Assembly: GCA_030645575.1 (NCBI GenBank)
Contig: JAUSMJ010000021.1
Location: 1-48,154, forward strand
Length of the DNA: 48,154 nucleotides
Source: Caulobacter sp.
GTDB lineage: Bacteria; Pseudomonadota; Alphaproteobacteria; Caulobacterales; Caulobacteraceae
Direction: 5' to 3'
Notes under the pieces: model-generated
Databases searched by the model: none
Seen by the model: the letters and a program-made list of their open reading frames with translations, nothing else
Told to the model about the DNA's origin: nothing
Translations under genes and position numbers: made by a program
Shown: one piece after another, positions 35,435 to 43,283 of the stretch
Layout: each line of letters begins with the position of its first letter
How positions within the stretch are numbered: position 1 is the stretch's first letter

Positions 35435-36376
35435 GTTTCCGAACCTGGAGATAGTGCTCAACAGCGATTGTCGGGCGTTCGCGGCCTCGATGTCGTACTC
35501 CGCCAGCATGTCCTGAAAGCCAGCCGACAGGTCGGGATCGGCACAGCAGGCGATCTCGGTCCTCAGGAGACGGCTCTGACTGCGGCAAACTTCGTCGAAC
35601 TGGCCTGACGAGAGCATGCCGACCCGCTTTGCCACGCGCCAGGCGGCGATCATCGAGACCAGGCTTGCGCCTCCCGCGTCGGAATTTCGCAAGACGGTTT
35701 CATAGCTGGGAAGGCCGACGGCGCGCGCTTGATCGGGATTGCTCATGAGAGCGACGACCTCTTTTTTCCAGTCTCTGTCCGCTTCGGCCATCGCGACTGC
35801 GTCCTGGCGAGCCTGCTGTAGTGACGGGTGGTCCACCATACCCCCTTTGAGGACGACGGCGGCCTCTGCGCTGATCCTGCAGTGATAGCCGGGCGTACTC
35901 ACGAAATGGTCGAGGTACGTCGGCAATGTGGAAGGCGGTCGCGAATAGTGTAGAGGGACAGTCCGACAGGTCAGCGGTCGCGACTGGTAGACGCTACAAC
36001 AATTGTTCGCCAAGGCAGGGCATCGGCCCTTCTCTCGGTCCATCGTCAACGCCGAAATCGTGAGGTGCAGAGATCTCCCTCTGGCCTTGTCCACATCATC
36101 TCTGACTGAGAAATGGGCCAGGTGCTGGCGCGCCTCGTCAAGCGCCTTGCGCACGGACAGGCCGCCGCCCTGGCCTTTCCACCAAAGGCGGGCGCGTTTT
36201 CCATGCTCGTAAAGTGGCAGGCTGTGCAGTTTGAAAATTACACGAGTAACAAACTTGTCGGCGAGCGCCGTGGCTTCGCCAAGCTCCATCTCTGGACCTC
36301 GGTCGCAACACTTCCCGCAAGAGGTGCAAGAGAAGCGGCGAACCTGACTACCGGCTCCAGTTGGCCCGGCGGTCAT
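35408..36376 (-). CDS. YkgJ-type zinc/iron-chelating cysteine-cluster protein
   Basis: The 322-residue protein has the cluster CTSCGKCC (Cys17, 20, 23, 24 from the chosen start) and a second cysteine group, GRCPALANNCCSVYQSRPLT then CR, as in YkgJ-family proteins, which probably bind a metal. The C-terminal 150 residues are helical and unassigned. The start at 36376 was chosen because it lies just before the cluster; the longer frame runs into repeat DNA. The last dozen residues (GNGDAHFSGR) are encoded by repeat copy 2, so the native C-terminus has been replaced or extended. It uses more AT-ending codons than its neighbours. Confidence 0.75.
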   Translation of the reverse strand: MTAGPTGAGSQVRRFSCTSCGKCCDRGPEMELGEATALADKFVTRVIFKLHSLPLYEHGKRARLWWKGQGGGLSVRKALDEARQHLAHFSVRDDVDKARGRSLHLTISALTMDREKGRCPALANNCCSVYQSRPLTCRTVPLHYSRPPSTLPTYLDHFVSTPGYHCRISAEAAVVLKGGMVDHPSLQQARQDAVAMAEADRDWKKEVVALMSNPDQARAVGLPSYETVLRNSDAGGASLVSMIAAWRVAKRVGMLSSGQFDEVCRSQSRLLRTEIACCADPDLSAGFQDMLAEYDIEAANARQSLLSTISRFGNGDAHFSGR

Positions 36377-36698
36377 CAGCGCTTGCCTGCGCCCGCAATT
36401 GTCGCAACGCCGCCTAATTCCCGCATGCTCCCTCCCGCAATGATTGGAAGAGTGGCATGGTGAAAGCTCGCGTAAAAGTTCTAAGGGGCGGGGACACGTA
36501 CTTTCCCATTCCGGACCTGACGGGGACAGGTGCCGGCTGCGCCGGAACATGTCGCCCGGGGAGAGACTCGCGACCCGCATGCTCCCGGGACAAACCGCGA
36601 CATCCGCCCCCTTCGTCATTCCCGTCCCAGGCGAGCGCGGCTTGCCAACCGGCCCCGATCCCGTGCTTGATACCGGCCACGGTTAACGGGCGCATCCC
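36377..36698. other. Intergenic region with repeat copy 3
   Basis: It holds repeat copy 3 (36490-36557) and, 15 bp before the next gene, the palindrome GTTAAC. No gene is supported. Confidence 0.45.
36490..36557. repeat. Composite palindromic repeat, copy 3 (inverted order)
   Basis: It starts with GGGGACACGTACTTT (the outer part of module B, opposite orientation to copies 1 and 2). A module A hairpin follows (36522-36557; GGGGACAGGTGCCGGC, loop TGC, GCCGGAACATGTCGCCC). Copies 2 and 3 bracket the YkgJ-type gene in opposite orientation. Confidence 0.7.
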
Positions 36699-37265
36699 AT
36701 GCGGTTCGACCTCTTCAAGATCGTCATCCTGGCGGCGCTGGTGTTCGCCCTGGCCTTCGCCAGCGCGCCGTACTTCGCGTTCCGGGCGCTGCGGGCGGCG
36801 ACGGCGGCCGAGGATGTGCAGGCGACGGCCGATCTCGTCGACTTCCCGGCCGTGCGCAAGAGCCTGACCGGCCAGCTGACCCCGGCCCTGGCGTCCACCT
36901 CGGCCGAGCCGCCGTCGATCTGGCAGGACCCGATCGGGGCCTTCAAGCGGGCCATCGAGCCGCTGGCCCCGCCCGAGCCGAAGGTCGACCGCTATCTGAC
37001 GCTGCAGGGTCTGTCGGCCCTGACCCGCGGCTACCGGCCCGGCGCCGCCCCGCCGGCGGCCAGGGGCGTTCAGCCGCTGGACGTGAAGATCAGGGCGGCG
37101 CTGAAAGGGCCGTGGCCGGCCGTGCCCTACTGGGGCATGAACCGCGCCCGCATCGCCGTGAAGCGGCCGGGCGACGAGGATCGGGTGACCGTGTTCACCT
37201 TCGAACGCCGGGCGCTGTTCACCTGGAAGCTGGTGCATGTGCAGCTGCCGGAGGGGGAGAGGTAG
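36699..37265 (+). CDS. DUF2939 protein
   Basis: The 188-residue protein has an N-terminal membrane anchor (about residues 7-26) and the DUF2939 pattern APYFAFRALRAATAAEDVQA followed by TADLVDFPAVRKSLTGQL. The C-terminal half has a lipid- or ligand-binding look (beta-rich, VTVFTFERRALFTWKLVHVQ) but no catalytic residues. The family has no defined role. The stop codon lies inside the left arm of a hairpin (37264-37279). Confidence 0.85.
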   Translation: MRFDLFKIVILAALVFALAFASAPYFAFRALRAATAAEDVQATADLVDFPAVRKSLTGQLTPALASTSAEPPSIWQDPIGAFKRAIEPLAPPEPKVDRYLTLQGLSALTRGYRPGAAPPAARGVQPLDVKIRAALKGPWPAVPYWGMNRARIAVKRPGDEDRVTVFTFERRALFTWKLVHVQLPEGER

Positions 37266-37346
37266 GGGTTAGGGAGTAGTTGAGCGGTGGGGTCGCCATC
37301 TCCGGCGCCTCTAATCCCTATTCCCTAGCCCCTAGCCCCTAGCCCC
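37264..37346. repeat. Hairpin plus CCCCTAG tandem heptamer
   Basis: Bases 37264-37279 and 37318-37333 are inverted copies (14 of 16 match). The right arm continues into a tandem of CCCCTAG units up to about 37346. The hairpin may terminate the DUF2939 transcript; the tandem probably arose by slippage. Confidence 0.6.
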
Positions 37347-37493
37347 TGGGTACCGGCCCTTGGCCGCCCCTCCCTACGCCCTACGCCCTCTCCCGCCACC
37401 GTCCTGTCAGCAGCTGACAATCCACGGCCACCGTGTTCTTGTTTCGTTCGATCCGGCGCGCTAGCGTCGTTCCACGAAACGGGAGAGACCACC

Positions 37494-37877
37494 ATGATCG
37501 GATACGTCACCATCGGCGCGCTGGACGTCGAGAAATCCCTGCCCTTCTGGGACGCGGTGTTCGGCGCCATCGGCGGCGAGCGCGGCTTTTTCAGCGGCGG
37601 CTGGGCCGGCTATGGCCCCAAGGGCGGGCCGCAGACCATCTACATCTGCCCGCCGCACGACGGCCAGCCCGCGCGGGGCGGCAACGGCATCATGGTCGCG
37701 CTGCTGGCGCCGTCGATTGACGCGGTGAAGGCCGCCCACGCGGCGGGCCTGGCCAATGGCGGAACCGACGAGGGCGGTCCCGGCCCGCGCCCTGAAGACT
37801 CCAAGGACTTTTACGGCGCCTATCTGCGCGACCAGGCCGGCAACAAGATCTGCGTCTACGCCAAGGGTCCGTTTTGA
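37494..37877 (+). CDS. VOC-family (glyoxalase-like) protein
   Basis: The 127-residue protein has the beta-alpha-beta-beta-beta pattern of the vicinal oxygen chelate fold (MIGYVTIGALDVEKSLPFWD AVFG at the start, ending DPAGNKICVYAK-like: RDQAGNKICVYAKGPF). Candidate metal ligands are less clear than in true glyoxalase I, so the reaction is open. GGGAGAG precedes the ATG. It lies 20 bp before the PfpI-like gene and is probably co-transcribed. Confidence 0.85.
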   Translation: MIGYVTIGALDVEKSLPFWDAVFGAIGGERGFFSGGWAGYGPKGGPQTIYICPPHDGQPARGGNGIMVALLAPSIDAVKAAHAAGLANGGTDEGGPGPRPEDSKDFYGAYLRDQAGNKICVYAKGPF

Positions 37878-37897
37878 CCGCCGCGGGAGGCCCGGCC

Positions 37898-38548
37898 ATG
37901 AAGCGCTGCATCGCCCTGTTCAATCACGGCTGGGCCGACTGGGAGGCCGGCTTCGTGCTGGCGGCCCTGCGCGAAGAGTTCGGCTTCACCGTCCGCATCG
38001 CCACGCCGGGCGGGGCGGAGGCGACCTCCATCGGCGGCGTGCGGGCGGCGGCGGACCTGGCGTTCGACGCCGTCGAGCCGGGCCAGGCGGACCTGCTGCT
38101 GGTGATCGGCAGCGCCCGCTGGATCGAGGCCGAGGACCCGGTGGTCAGTGACCTGCTGCGCCGGGCCGACGCCGCCGGCCTGGCCATCGGGGCGATCTGC
38201 GCCGGAACCCTGGCGGCGGCCCGCGCCGGTCTGCTCGACGACCGGCCGCACACCAGCAACAGCCTGGCCTTCCTGCGGGCGCGGGCCCCCATCTACGGCG
38301 GCGCGGCCCACTATCGCGACCAGCCCCGGGCCGTCAGCGGCGGCCGGCTGGTCACGGCCCCGGGTTCCGCGCCGGCCAGCTTCGCCGTTGCCGTGCTGCG
38401 GCTCGTGGCGCCGGAGCGGGAGGCGGACATCGCGGCCTATGCGGCCATGCTCGGCGCGGAGCATGCGGGGGGCGGGGCCGAGGATCCGTTTGCGACGTTC
38501 GGCGAATGGGGGTCGGAGGCTGATCGGCGGGCCTGTGCCGACCTCTAG
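37898..38548 (+). CDS. DJ-1/PfpI family protein
   Basis: The 216-residue protein has the class I glutamine amidotransferase-like fold of the DJ-1/PfpI group. The nucleophile elbow AICAGTLAAA carries Cys101, and the NHGWADWEAGFVLAALREE N-terminus is typical. Members include glyoxalase III/deglycase-like and chaperone-type proteins. Pairing with a VOC protein suggests handling of reactive aldehydes, an inference only. The start at 37898 has GGGAGG nine bases upstream. Confidence 0.85.
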   Translation: MKRCIALFNHGWADWEAGFVLAALREEFGFTVRIATPGGAEATSIGGVRAAADLAFDAVEPGQADLLLVIGSARWIEAEDPVVSDLLRRADAAGLAIGAICAGTLAAARAGLLDDRPHTSNSLAFLRARAPIYGGAAHYRDQPRAVSGGRLVTAPGSAPASFAVAVLRLVAPEREADIAAYAAMLGAEHAGGGAEDPFATFGEWGSEADRRACADL

Positions 38549-38636
38549 GCCGGGCGACCTGATCAAGGTTCCGTTCCCTATGCGGACCGCGCGACCCGGC
38601 AACGCCGCCCGGCGTTCGTGGCCGCGTCGGGCTAGC

Positions 38637-39212
38637 TCAGGCCGCGCTGCTCTCGCGGTCGGCCTTCACGGCGGCGGCGGCCGGGACCTCCTGGACGTAA
38701 CGCTCGATGACGGCCGCGCGGCGGGCCAGTTCGGCCACGATCGGGGGGGCGTCTTCGGGCGCTTCGGAGACCATGGCGATCAGCTCGCGGGCGATGGCCT
38801 GCAGCCGGGGCGCGCTGGCGATCAGCCGGGCCTGGCGCTCGATCTTGTTGGGGTCGCGGTCATATTCGGCGCCGGGCGTGCGCCAGCCGCCCCAGTCGGT
38901 CGGGTCGGTGACCACGATCGGATAGGTGCCGGGGAAGGGGTGGTGGGCGCAGTCGCCCTCCTGCTGCCATTTGTTCTTGGCCCGCATCAGGCGCCAGCCC
39001 TCGCCGGGCATCGCGCCGTCGGCGTCCTCGACGCGGTCCTCGGGCCTCAGCTCATGGGCATGGAACTCGCGGCCCAGGCCCACGTCGTAGGTCACCCGCA
39101 CCGGCTCGTCGAAGCCCTTGGCCCAGATCGGCACGATCCGGTCGATCATCGCCCAGGCGCCGACGCTCTCGACCCACACCTTCTGGTTCTTCTGGAATAC
39201 GGCCTTCGCCAT
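38637..39212 (-). CDS. Conserved-looking cytoplasmic protein, function unknown
   Basis: The 191-residue protein has no signal or membrane segment. Residues about 8-60 look like a small SH3-like beta barrel (QKVWVESVGAWAMIDRIVPI then WAKGFDEPVRVTYDVGLG). A histidine/tryptophan-rich middle (NKWQQEGDCAHHPFPGTYPI, VVTDPTDWGGW) and a C-terminal helix pair follow. The start at 39212 (MAKAVFQKNQKVW) was preferred over 39263. The gene is divergent from the acyl-CoA dehydrogenase gene. I do not recognise the family. Confidence 0.7.
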   Translation of the reverse strand: MAKAVFQKNQKVWVESVGAWAMIDRIVPIWAKGFDEPVRVTYDVGLGREFHAHELRPEDRVEDADGAMPGEGWRLMRAKNKWQQEGDCAHHPFPGTYPIVVTDPTDWGGWRTPGAEYDRDPNKIERQARLIASAPRLQAIARELIAMVSEAPEDAPPIVAELARRAAVIERYVQEVPAAAAVKADRESSAA

Positions 39213-39261
39213 GCACCCGCGCCATCGTTCTGATTTCAGCGGCGTATAAGAACCTGAATTC

Positions 39262-39278
39262 ATTGACGCGAGGTCAAT
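39262..39278. promoter_or_regulatory. Palindromic operator-like site
   Basis: ATTGAC-GCGAG-GTCAAT is a perfect 6-bp inverted repeat with 5-bp spacer in the gap between the divergent genes at 39212 and 39464. Its size suits a dimeric repressor. No regulator gene is adjacent. Confidence 0.45.
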
Positions 39279-39334
39279 CTTTCCCCGCCCGTAAAGCTCG
39301 CTAGAGTGCGCTCAGAAGGCGCGCACAAGACCCT

Positions 39335-39437
39335 GCGTGGTTCGACACGCACCCTTCGGGTGCTGCTCTCCATGACGTGCATTTGCATACGTCATCCTGA
39401 GCAGGCCCGAAGGGCCGTGTCGAAGGACGAACCACGC
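39335..39437. repeat. Long palindromic intergenic repeat
   Basis: It runs from GCGTGGTTCG to CGAACCACGC. Its arms carry TTCGACACG.../CGTGTCGAA, the internal hairpins CACCCTTCGGGTG and GGCCCGAAGGGCC, and ATGACGT/ACGTCAT around a short loop, together forming a long stem. It lies between the operator-like site and the acyl-CoA dehydrogenase start. Confidence 0.75.
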
Positions 39438-39463
39438 AACGACGCGGCCAGCGGGAGAGAGAC

Positions 39464-40579
39464 GTGAATTTCGACTATTCAGACGACCAGAAGTTCCTCA
39501 AGAACGAGGCGCGCAAGTTCCTTGAGGCGCGCTGCACCAGCGCCGCCGTGCGCAAGGTGCTCGACAACGACGACGTCTCGTTCGACGCCGATCTGTGGAA
39601 GGGCGTGGGCGAGCAGGGCTGGCTGGGCGCGGCGATCCCCGAGGCATTCGGCGGCCTGGGCCTGGGCCATGTCGAGCTCTGCGCCATCGCCGAGGAGATG
39701 GGCCGCGTCGTCGCCCCGATCCCCTTCGCCTCGACCGTCTATTTCCTGGCCGAAGCCGTGCTGCTGGCCGGCGACGAGGCTCAGAAGACCGACCTGCTGC
39801 CGAAGATCGCCGCTGGCGAGCTTATCGGCTGTTTCGCCACGTCCGAGGGCCCGGGCGTGGTCAGCCCGGCCTCGCTGGCCTGCCGGGTCGAGGGCGGCAA
39901 ACTGAGCGGGGTGAAGATCCCGGTCACCGACGGCGATATCGCCGACGTCGCCGTGGTGCTGGCCAGCGAGGGCGGCAAGCCCGGCCTGTTCCTCGTCGAT
40001 CTGAAGGGCGCCGGCGTCAGCCGCGAGACGCTCAAGAGCCTCGACCCGACCCGCGGCGTGGCCCGCCTGACCTTCAAGGACGCCGCCGCCACCCGCCTCG
40101 GCGGCGCGGGCGAGGGCTTCGCCCTGGCCGAGCAGGTGTTCGACCGGGCCGCCGTGCTGCTGGCCTTCGAACAGACCGGCGGCGCCGACAAATGCCTGGA
40201 GATGGCCAAGGACTACGCCATGGGCCGCTACGCCTTCGGCCGGGTCATCGCCGGCTATCAGGCGATGAAGCACAAGCTGGCCGACATGTACGTCAAGAAC
40301 CAGGTCGCCCGCTCCAACGCCTACTACGGGGCCTGGGCGCTCAACACCAACGCCGCCGAACTGCCGGTGGCCGCCTCGGCGGCGCGCATCGCGGCCAGCG
40401 AGGCCTACTGGTTCGGCAGCAAGGAAAACATCCAGACCCACGGCGGCATGGGCTTCACCTGGGAGGTGGACTGCCACCTCTACTACCGCCGCTCGCGCCA
40501 GCTCGGCCTGGTCGCCGGCGCGCCGAAGGTCTGGAAAGAACGGCTGGTCAGCCAGCTTGAGAGACGAAACGCAGCTTGA
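39464..40579 (+). CDS. Acyl-CoA dehydrogenase (371 residues)
   Basis: This FAD-dependent enzyme family introduces a trans-2 double bond in acyl-CoA thioesters. The protein has the three ACAD domains: the N-terminal helical part (FDYSDDQKFLKNEARKFLEA), the middle beta domain (CFATSEGPGV) and the C-terminal part (YAMGRYAFGRVIAGYQAMKH KLADMYV, QTHGGMGFTWEVDCHLYYRR). I see no obvious catalytic glutamate in the C-terminal part. It may need its neighbour at 40724, as in heteromeric ACADs. GTG start with GGGAGAGA upstream. Confidence 0.92.
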   Translation: MNFDYSDDQKFLKNEARKFLEARCTSAAVRKVLDNDDVSFDADLWKGVGEQGWLGAAIPEAFGGLGLGHVELCAIAEEMGRVVAPIPFASTVYFLAEAVLLAGDEAQKTDLLPKIAAGELIGCFATSEGPGVVSPASLACRVEGGKLSGVKIPVTDGDIADVAVVLASEGGKPGLFLVDLKGAGVSRETLKSLDPTRGVARLTFKDAAATRLGGAGEGFALAEQVFDRAAVLLAFEQTGGADKCLEMAKDYAMGRYAFGRVIAGYQAMKHKLADMYVKNQVARSNAYYGAWALNTNAAELPVAASAARIAASEAYWFGSKENIQTHGGMGFTWEVDCHLYYRRSRQLGLVAGAPKVWKERLVSQLERRNAA

Positions 40580-40583
40580 GCGA

Positions 40584-40709
40584 CCCTCTCCCCTTGCGGG
40601 AGAGGGTGGCCCGAAGGGCCGGGTGAGGGGTCACACCGGTCTGTCGGAAAGGGTTTTCGACCCCTCATCCGTCGGCTTCGCCGACACCTTCTCCCGCAAG
40701 GGGAGAAGG
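40584..40709. repeat. Inverted-repeat element between the two ACAD genes
   Basis: The left end CCCTCTCCC-CTTGC-GGGAGAGGG and right end CCTTCTCCC-GCAAG-GGGAGAAGG are hairpins that are also inverted copies of each other. GGTGAGGGGTC and GACCCCTCATCC pair inside. A related half lies at about 31060-31112. It provides no stop or start to either neighbour. Confidence 0.8.
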
Positions 40710-40723
40710 AATGGAGCAAGAAA

Positions 40724-41965
40724 ATGGACTTCAACGACAGCCCCGAAGAAGCCGCCTATCGCGACGCCGCCCGCGCCTGGCTGGAAACCAACGCCGCCGC
40801 CCACAAGGGCGCGGCCAGCGCCAGCGGCCGGCGGCCCAACAGCCCCGAGCACATGGCCATGGCCAAGGCCTGGCAGGCCAAGAAGGCCGACGCTGGCTAC
40901 GCCTGCATCACCTGGCCCAAGGAGTGGGGCGGGCAGGGCGGAACCCCGGTGCAGAACGTAATCTTCAGCCAGGAGGAGGCCCGGTACCCGATCCCCGGCA
41001 ATCCGTTCCAGATCGGCCTGGGGATGTGCGTTCCCACGGTGATGACTTTCGCCGACGAGGAGACCAAGAAGCGCTTTGTCGGCCCCGCCCTGCGCGGCGA
41101 GGAGATCTGGAGCCAGCTGTTCTCGGAACCCTCCGGCGGCTCGGACGTCGCCGCCTCGCGGACCAAGGCTGAACGCGCCCCGGACGGCTCCGGCGACTGG
41201 ATCATCTCGGGCCAGAAGGTGTGGACGACCGGCGCCCAGTTCTCGGACTTCGGGATCGTCATCACCCGGACCAGCCCGGACAAGCCCAAGCACAAGGGCC
41301 TGACCATGTTCTGGATCGACATGAAGGACCCCGGCGTCGAGGTGAAGCCCATCCACCAGATGTCGGGCGGGTCGGGATTCAACGAGGTGTTCTTCACCGA
41401 CGTCCGGGTCAAGGACAGCCAAAGGCTGGGGGCTGTCGACGAGGGCTGGAAGGTCAGCCTGGTGACCCTGATGAACGAGCGGCTGGCGGTGGGCGGTCAG
41501 ACCGGAGCCGGGTGGCAACAATTCATGGAGGCGGCGCGCAATACGCCCGGCCTTGATGGCGGCTCGGCCCTGCAGGACGGGGCGCTGCGGGAGAAGCTGG
41601 CGGACTGGTACGTCCAGGCCGAGGGCCTGAAACACACCCGCAACCGCACGATGACGGCGCTGTCGCGGGGGCAGACGCCAGGGCCGGAGAGTTCGATCGG
41701 CAAGATCATCTCGGCGGTTCAGATGCAGGAACTCGGCAATACAGCCATCGAGATGCTGGATCAGTACGGCATCATTGACGATCCGGAACTGGCCTCGCTG
41801 AACGGCGCCTTCCACTTCTCGCTGATGTTCGGGCCGGGCCTTCGCATCGCGGGCGGCACCGACGAGATCCTGCGCAACATCATCGCCGAGCGGGTGCTGG
41901 GCCTGCCGGGCGACATCCGGGTCGACAAGGACGTGCCCTTCAAGGACATGCCCACCGGCCGTTAG
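40724..41965 (+). CDS. Acyl-CoA dehydrogenase (413 residues)
   Basis: This is a second acyl-CoA dehydrogenase, with ITWPKEWGGQGGTPVQNVIF near the N-terminus, the FAD-contact segment QLFSEPSGGSDVAASRTKAE and WIISGQKVWTTGAQ, and the C-terminal motif GGTDEILRNIIAERVLGLPG. Together with the smaller dehydrogenase upstream it may form a heteromeric enzyme of the kind used in steroid or branched-chain side-chain breakdown; this is inferred from pairing and lengths. Its stop overlaps the convergent glycosyltransferase stop by 4 bases. Confidence 0.93.
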   Translation: MDFNDSPEEAAYRDAARAWLETNAAAHKGAASASGRRPNSPEHMAMAKAWQAKKADAGYACITWPKEWGGQGGTPVQNVIFSQEEARYPIPGNPFQIGLGMCVPTVMTFADEETKKRFVGPALRGEEIWSQLFSEPSGGSDVAASRTKAERAPDGSGDWIISGQKVWTTGAQFSDFGIVITRTSPDKPKHKGLTMFWIDMKDPGVEVKPIHQMSGGSGFNEVFFTDVRVKDSQRLGAVDEGWKVSLVTLMNERLAVGGQTGAGWQQFMEAARNTPGLDGGSALQDGALREKLADWYVQAEGLKHTRNRTMTALSRGQTPGPESSIGKIISAVQMQELGNTAIEMLDQYGIIDDPELASLNGAFHFSLMFGPGLRIAGGTDEILRNIIAERVLGLPGDIRVDKDVPFKDMPTGR

Positions 41966-43182
41966 GCGCGCCAGGCGAGGGGTTGCGGCGCCGCGGAGTT
42001 CATCACCAGCTCCCCATAGAGCCGGGTGAGGCCTTCGAAGGTCCGCTCCCAACTATGGCGCAGCTCGGCGCGGGCGCGGGCGGCGGCCGACAGCGCGCCC
42101 AGGTCGCGGGCGAACAGGGCTTCGATGGCGTCGGCGAGGCCGCCTGGATCGACGTCGTGGGCGAACTGGCCGACCTCGTTGTCGATCAGCTCGGAGACAC
42201 CGCCGCGCGACGGGCCCACCACCGGCAGGCCGGCGGCCAAGGCCTCCAGGATCACCAGGCCGAAGGGCTCGTTCTCGTTGGCGTGGACGCAGGCGTCGCA
42301 ACTGGCGATCAGGCTGGCCAGGGCGACCGGGTCGGACTCGTAGTCCAGGCTGATGACCCGGGGCGAGATGCGCACATCCTTGCCCGCGCCCACGAGGACC
42401 AAGTGGTAGGGCTCGCCCAGGCGCTCGACGGCGCAGACGATGGACTCGATGTTCTTCTCCCGCGCCGGGCGGCCAGCGAAGACCAGGATGCGGGCGTCCC
42501 AGGGCAGGCCCAGGCGTTGGCGCAGGCCGCCGGGATCGGCTCTCCGAGGGTGGAAGAGCTCTGTGTCCACGCCAAGCATCTGGACGCTCACCTTTTCCAC
42601 GCCGGCCTCGGCCAGACGGAGGGCCATGTGGCGGCTGGGGGCCACCACGCGGTCGAAGCGATGATAGATGTCGGCCCAGCGCTTCATCGCCGGGGCTTGG
42701 GCCCATTCACCAAAGTGCAGGGCGGCGAGCGCCGCGGCGTCTGTGTGGCAGAAGCCCACGACCGGGACGCCCAGCGCCTCGCCAGCGTCGAGGGCCGCAT
42801 GACCGGGCACAAAGATGTCGCCGGCTTCGATGATATCGGGCGCCAGCATCCGCAGCACCGTCTCCCACTTCGCCGTGCTGGCCGGCATGCGATAGCCGTC
42901 GCCGAAGGGAAGGCGCGCGGCGGCCACGGTGACCACGCCGGGTTCGGCCAATCCTGTCGTTGCGCCCGGCGTCACCAGGGTGTGGCGAATGTCGGGACGG
43001 CGTTTGGCCAGCCATGCCTGCTTGGCGCCCAGGTACCGCTTCACCCCGCCGGAGCGCGGCGCGTACATCATGGTGGTGTCAATCAGGTGGAAGCCCACCC
43101 GGCCAGGAGCGCCGAAATAGGGCGCCTCGGAAGGGTCCAGGCGGATCAGGTTGTCCTGGTCTGGAGCGGTGACGTCGTACAA
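41962..43182 (-). CDS. GT4-type glycosyltransferase
   Basis: The 406-residue protein has the GT-B fold of family 4 glycosyltransferases. It has the N-terminal glycine-rich segment APRSGGVKRYLGAK (41-54), the hinge start LVFAGRPAREKNIES (233-247) and the donor-binding E-x7-E motif ENEPFGLVILEALAAGLPVV (Glu305/Glu313). It probably transfers a sugar from a nucleotide donor to a lipid or polysaccharide; the acceptor is unknown. A TTG start is inferred; an ATG at residue 38 would remove the first strand. Confidence 0.85.
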   Translation of the reverse strand: MYDVTAPDQDNLIRLDPSEAPYFGAPGRVGFHLIDTTMMYAPRSGGVKRYLGAKQAWLAKRRPDIRHTLVTPGATTGLAEPGVVTVAAARLPFGDGYRMPASTAKWETVLRMLAPDIIEAGDIFVPGHAALDAGEALGVPVVGFCHTDAAALAALHFGEWAQAPAMKRWADIYHRFDRVVAPSRHMALRLAEAGVEKVSVQMLGVDTELFHPRRADPGGLRQRLGLPWDARILVFAGRPAREKNIESIVCAVERLGEPYHLVLVGAGKDVRISPRVISLDYESDPVALASLIASCDACVHANENEPFGLVILEALAAGLPVVGPSRGGVSELIDNEVGQFAHDVDPGGLADAIEALFARDLGALSAAARARAELRHSWERTFEGLTRLYGELVMNSAAPQPLAWRA

Positions 43183-43283
43183 GCGAGCGCCCTTGTCTTG
43201 AGGTGGTCCTCCTCAGGCAACGAACGGCGCGACCGTTTGTTGCGGCCGCGCCCGTGTGGAAGGACGAACTCAGTGCGGCCGTC

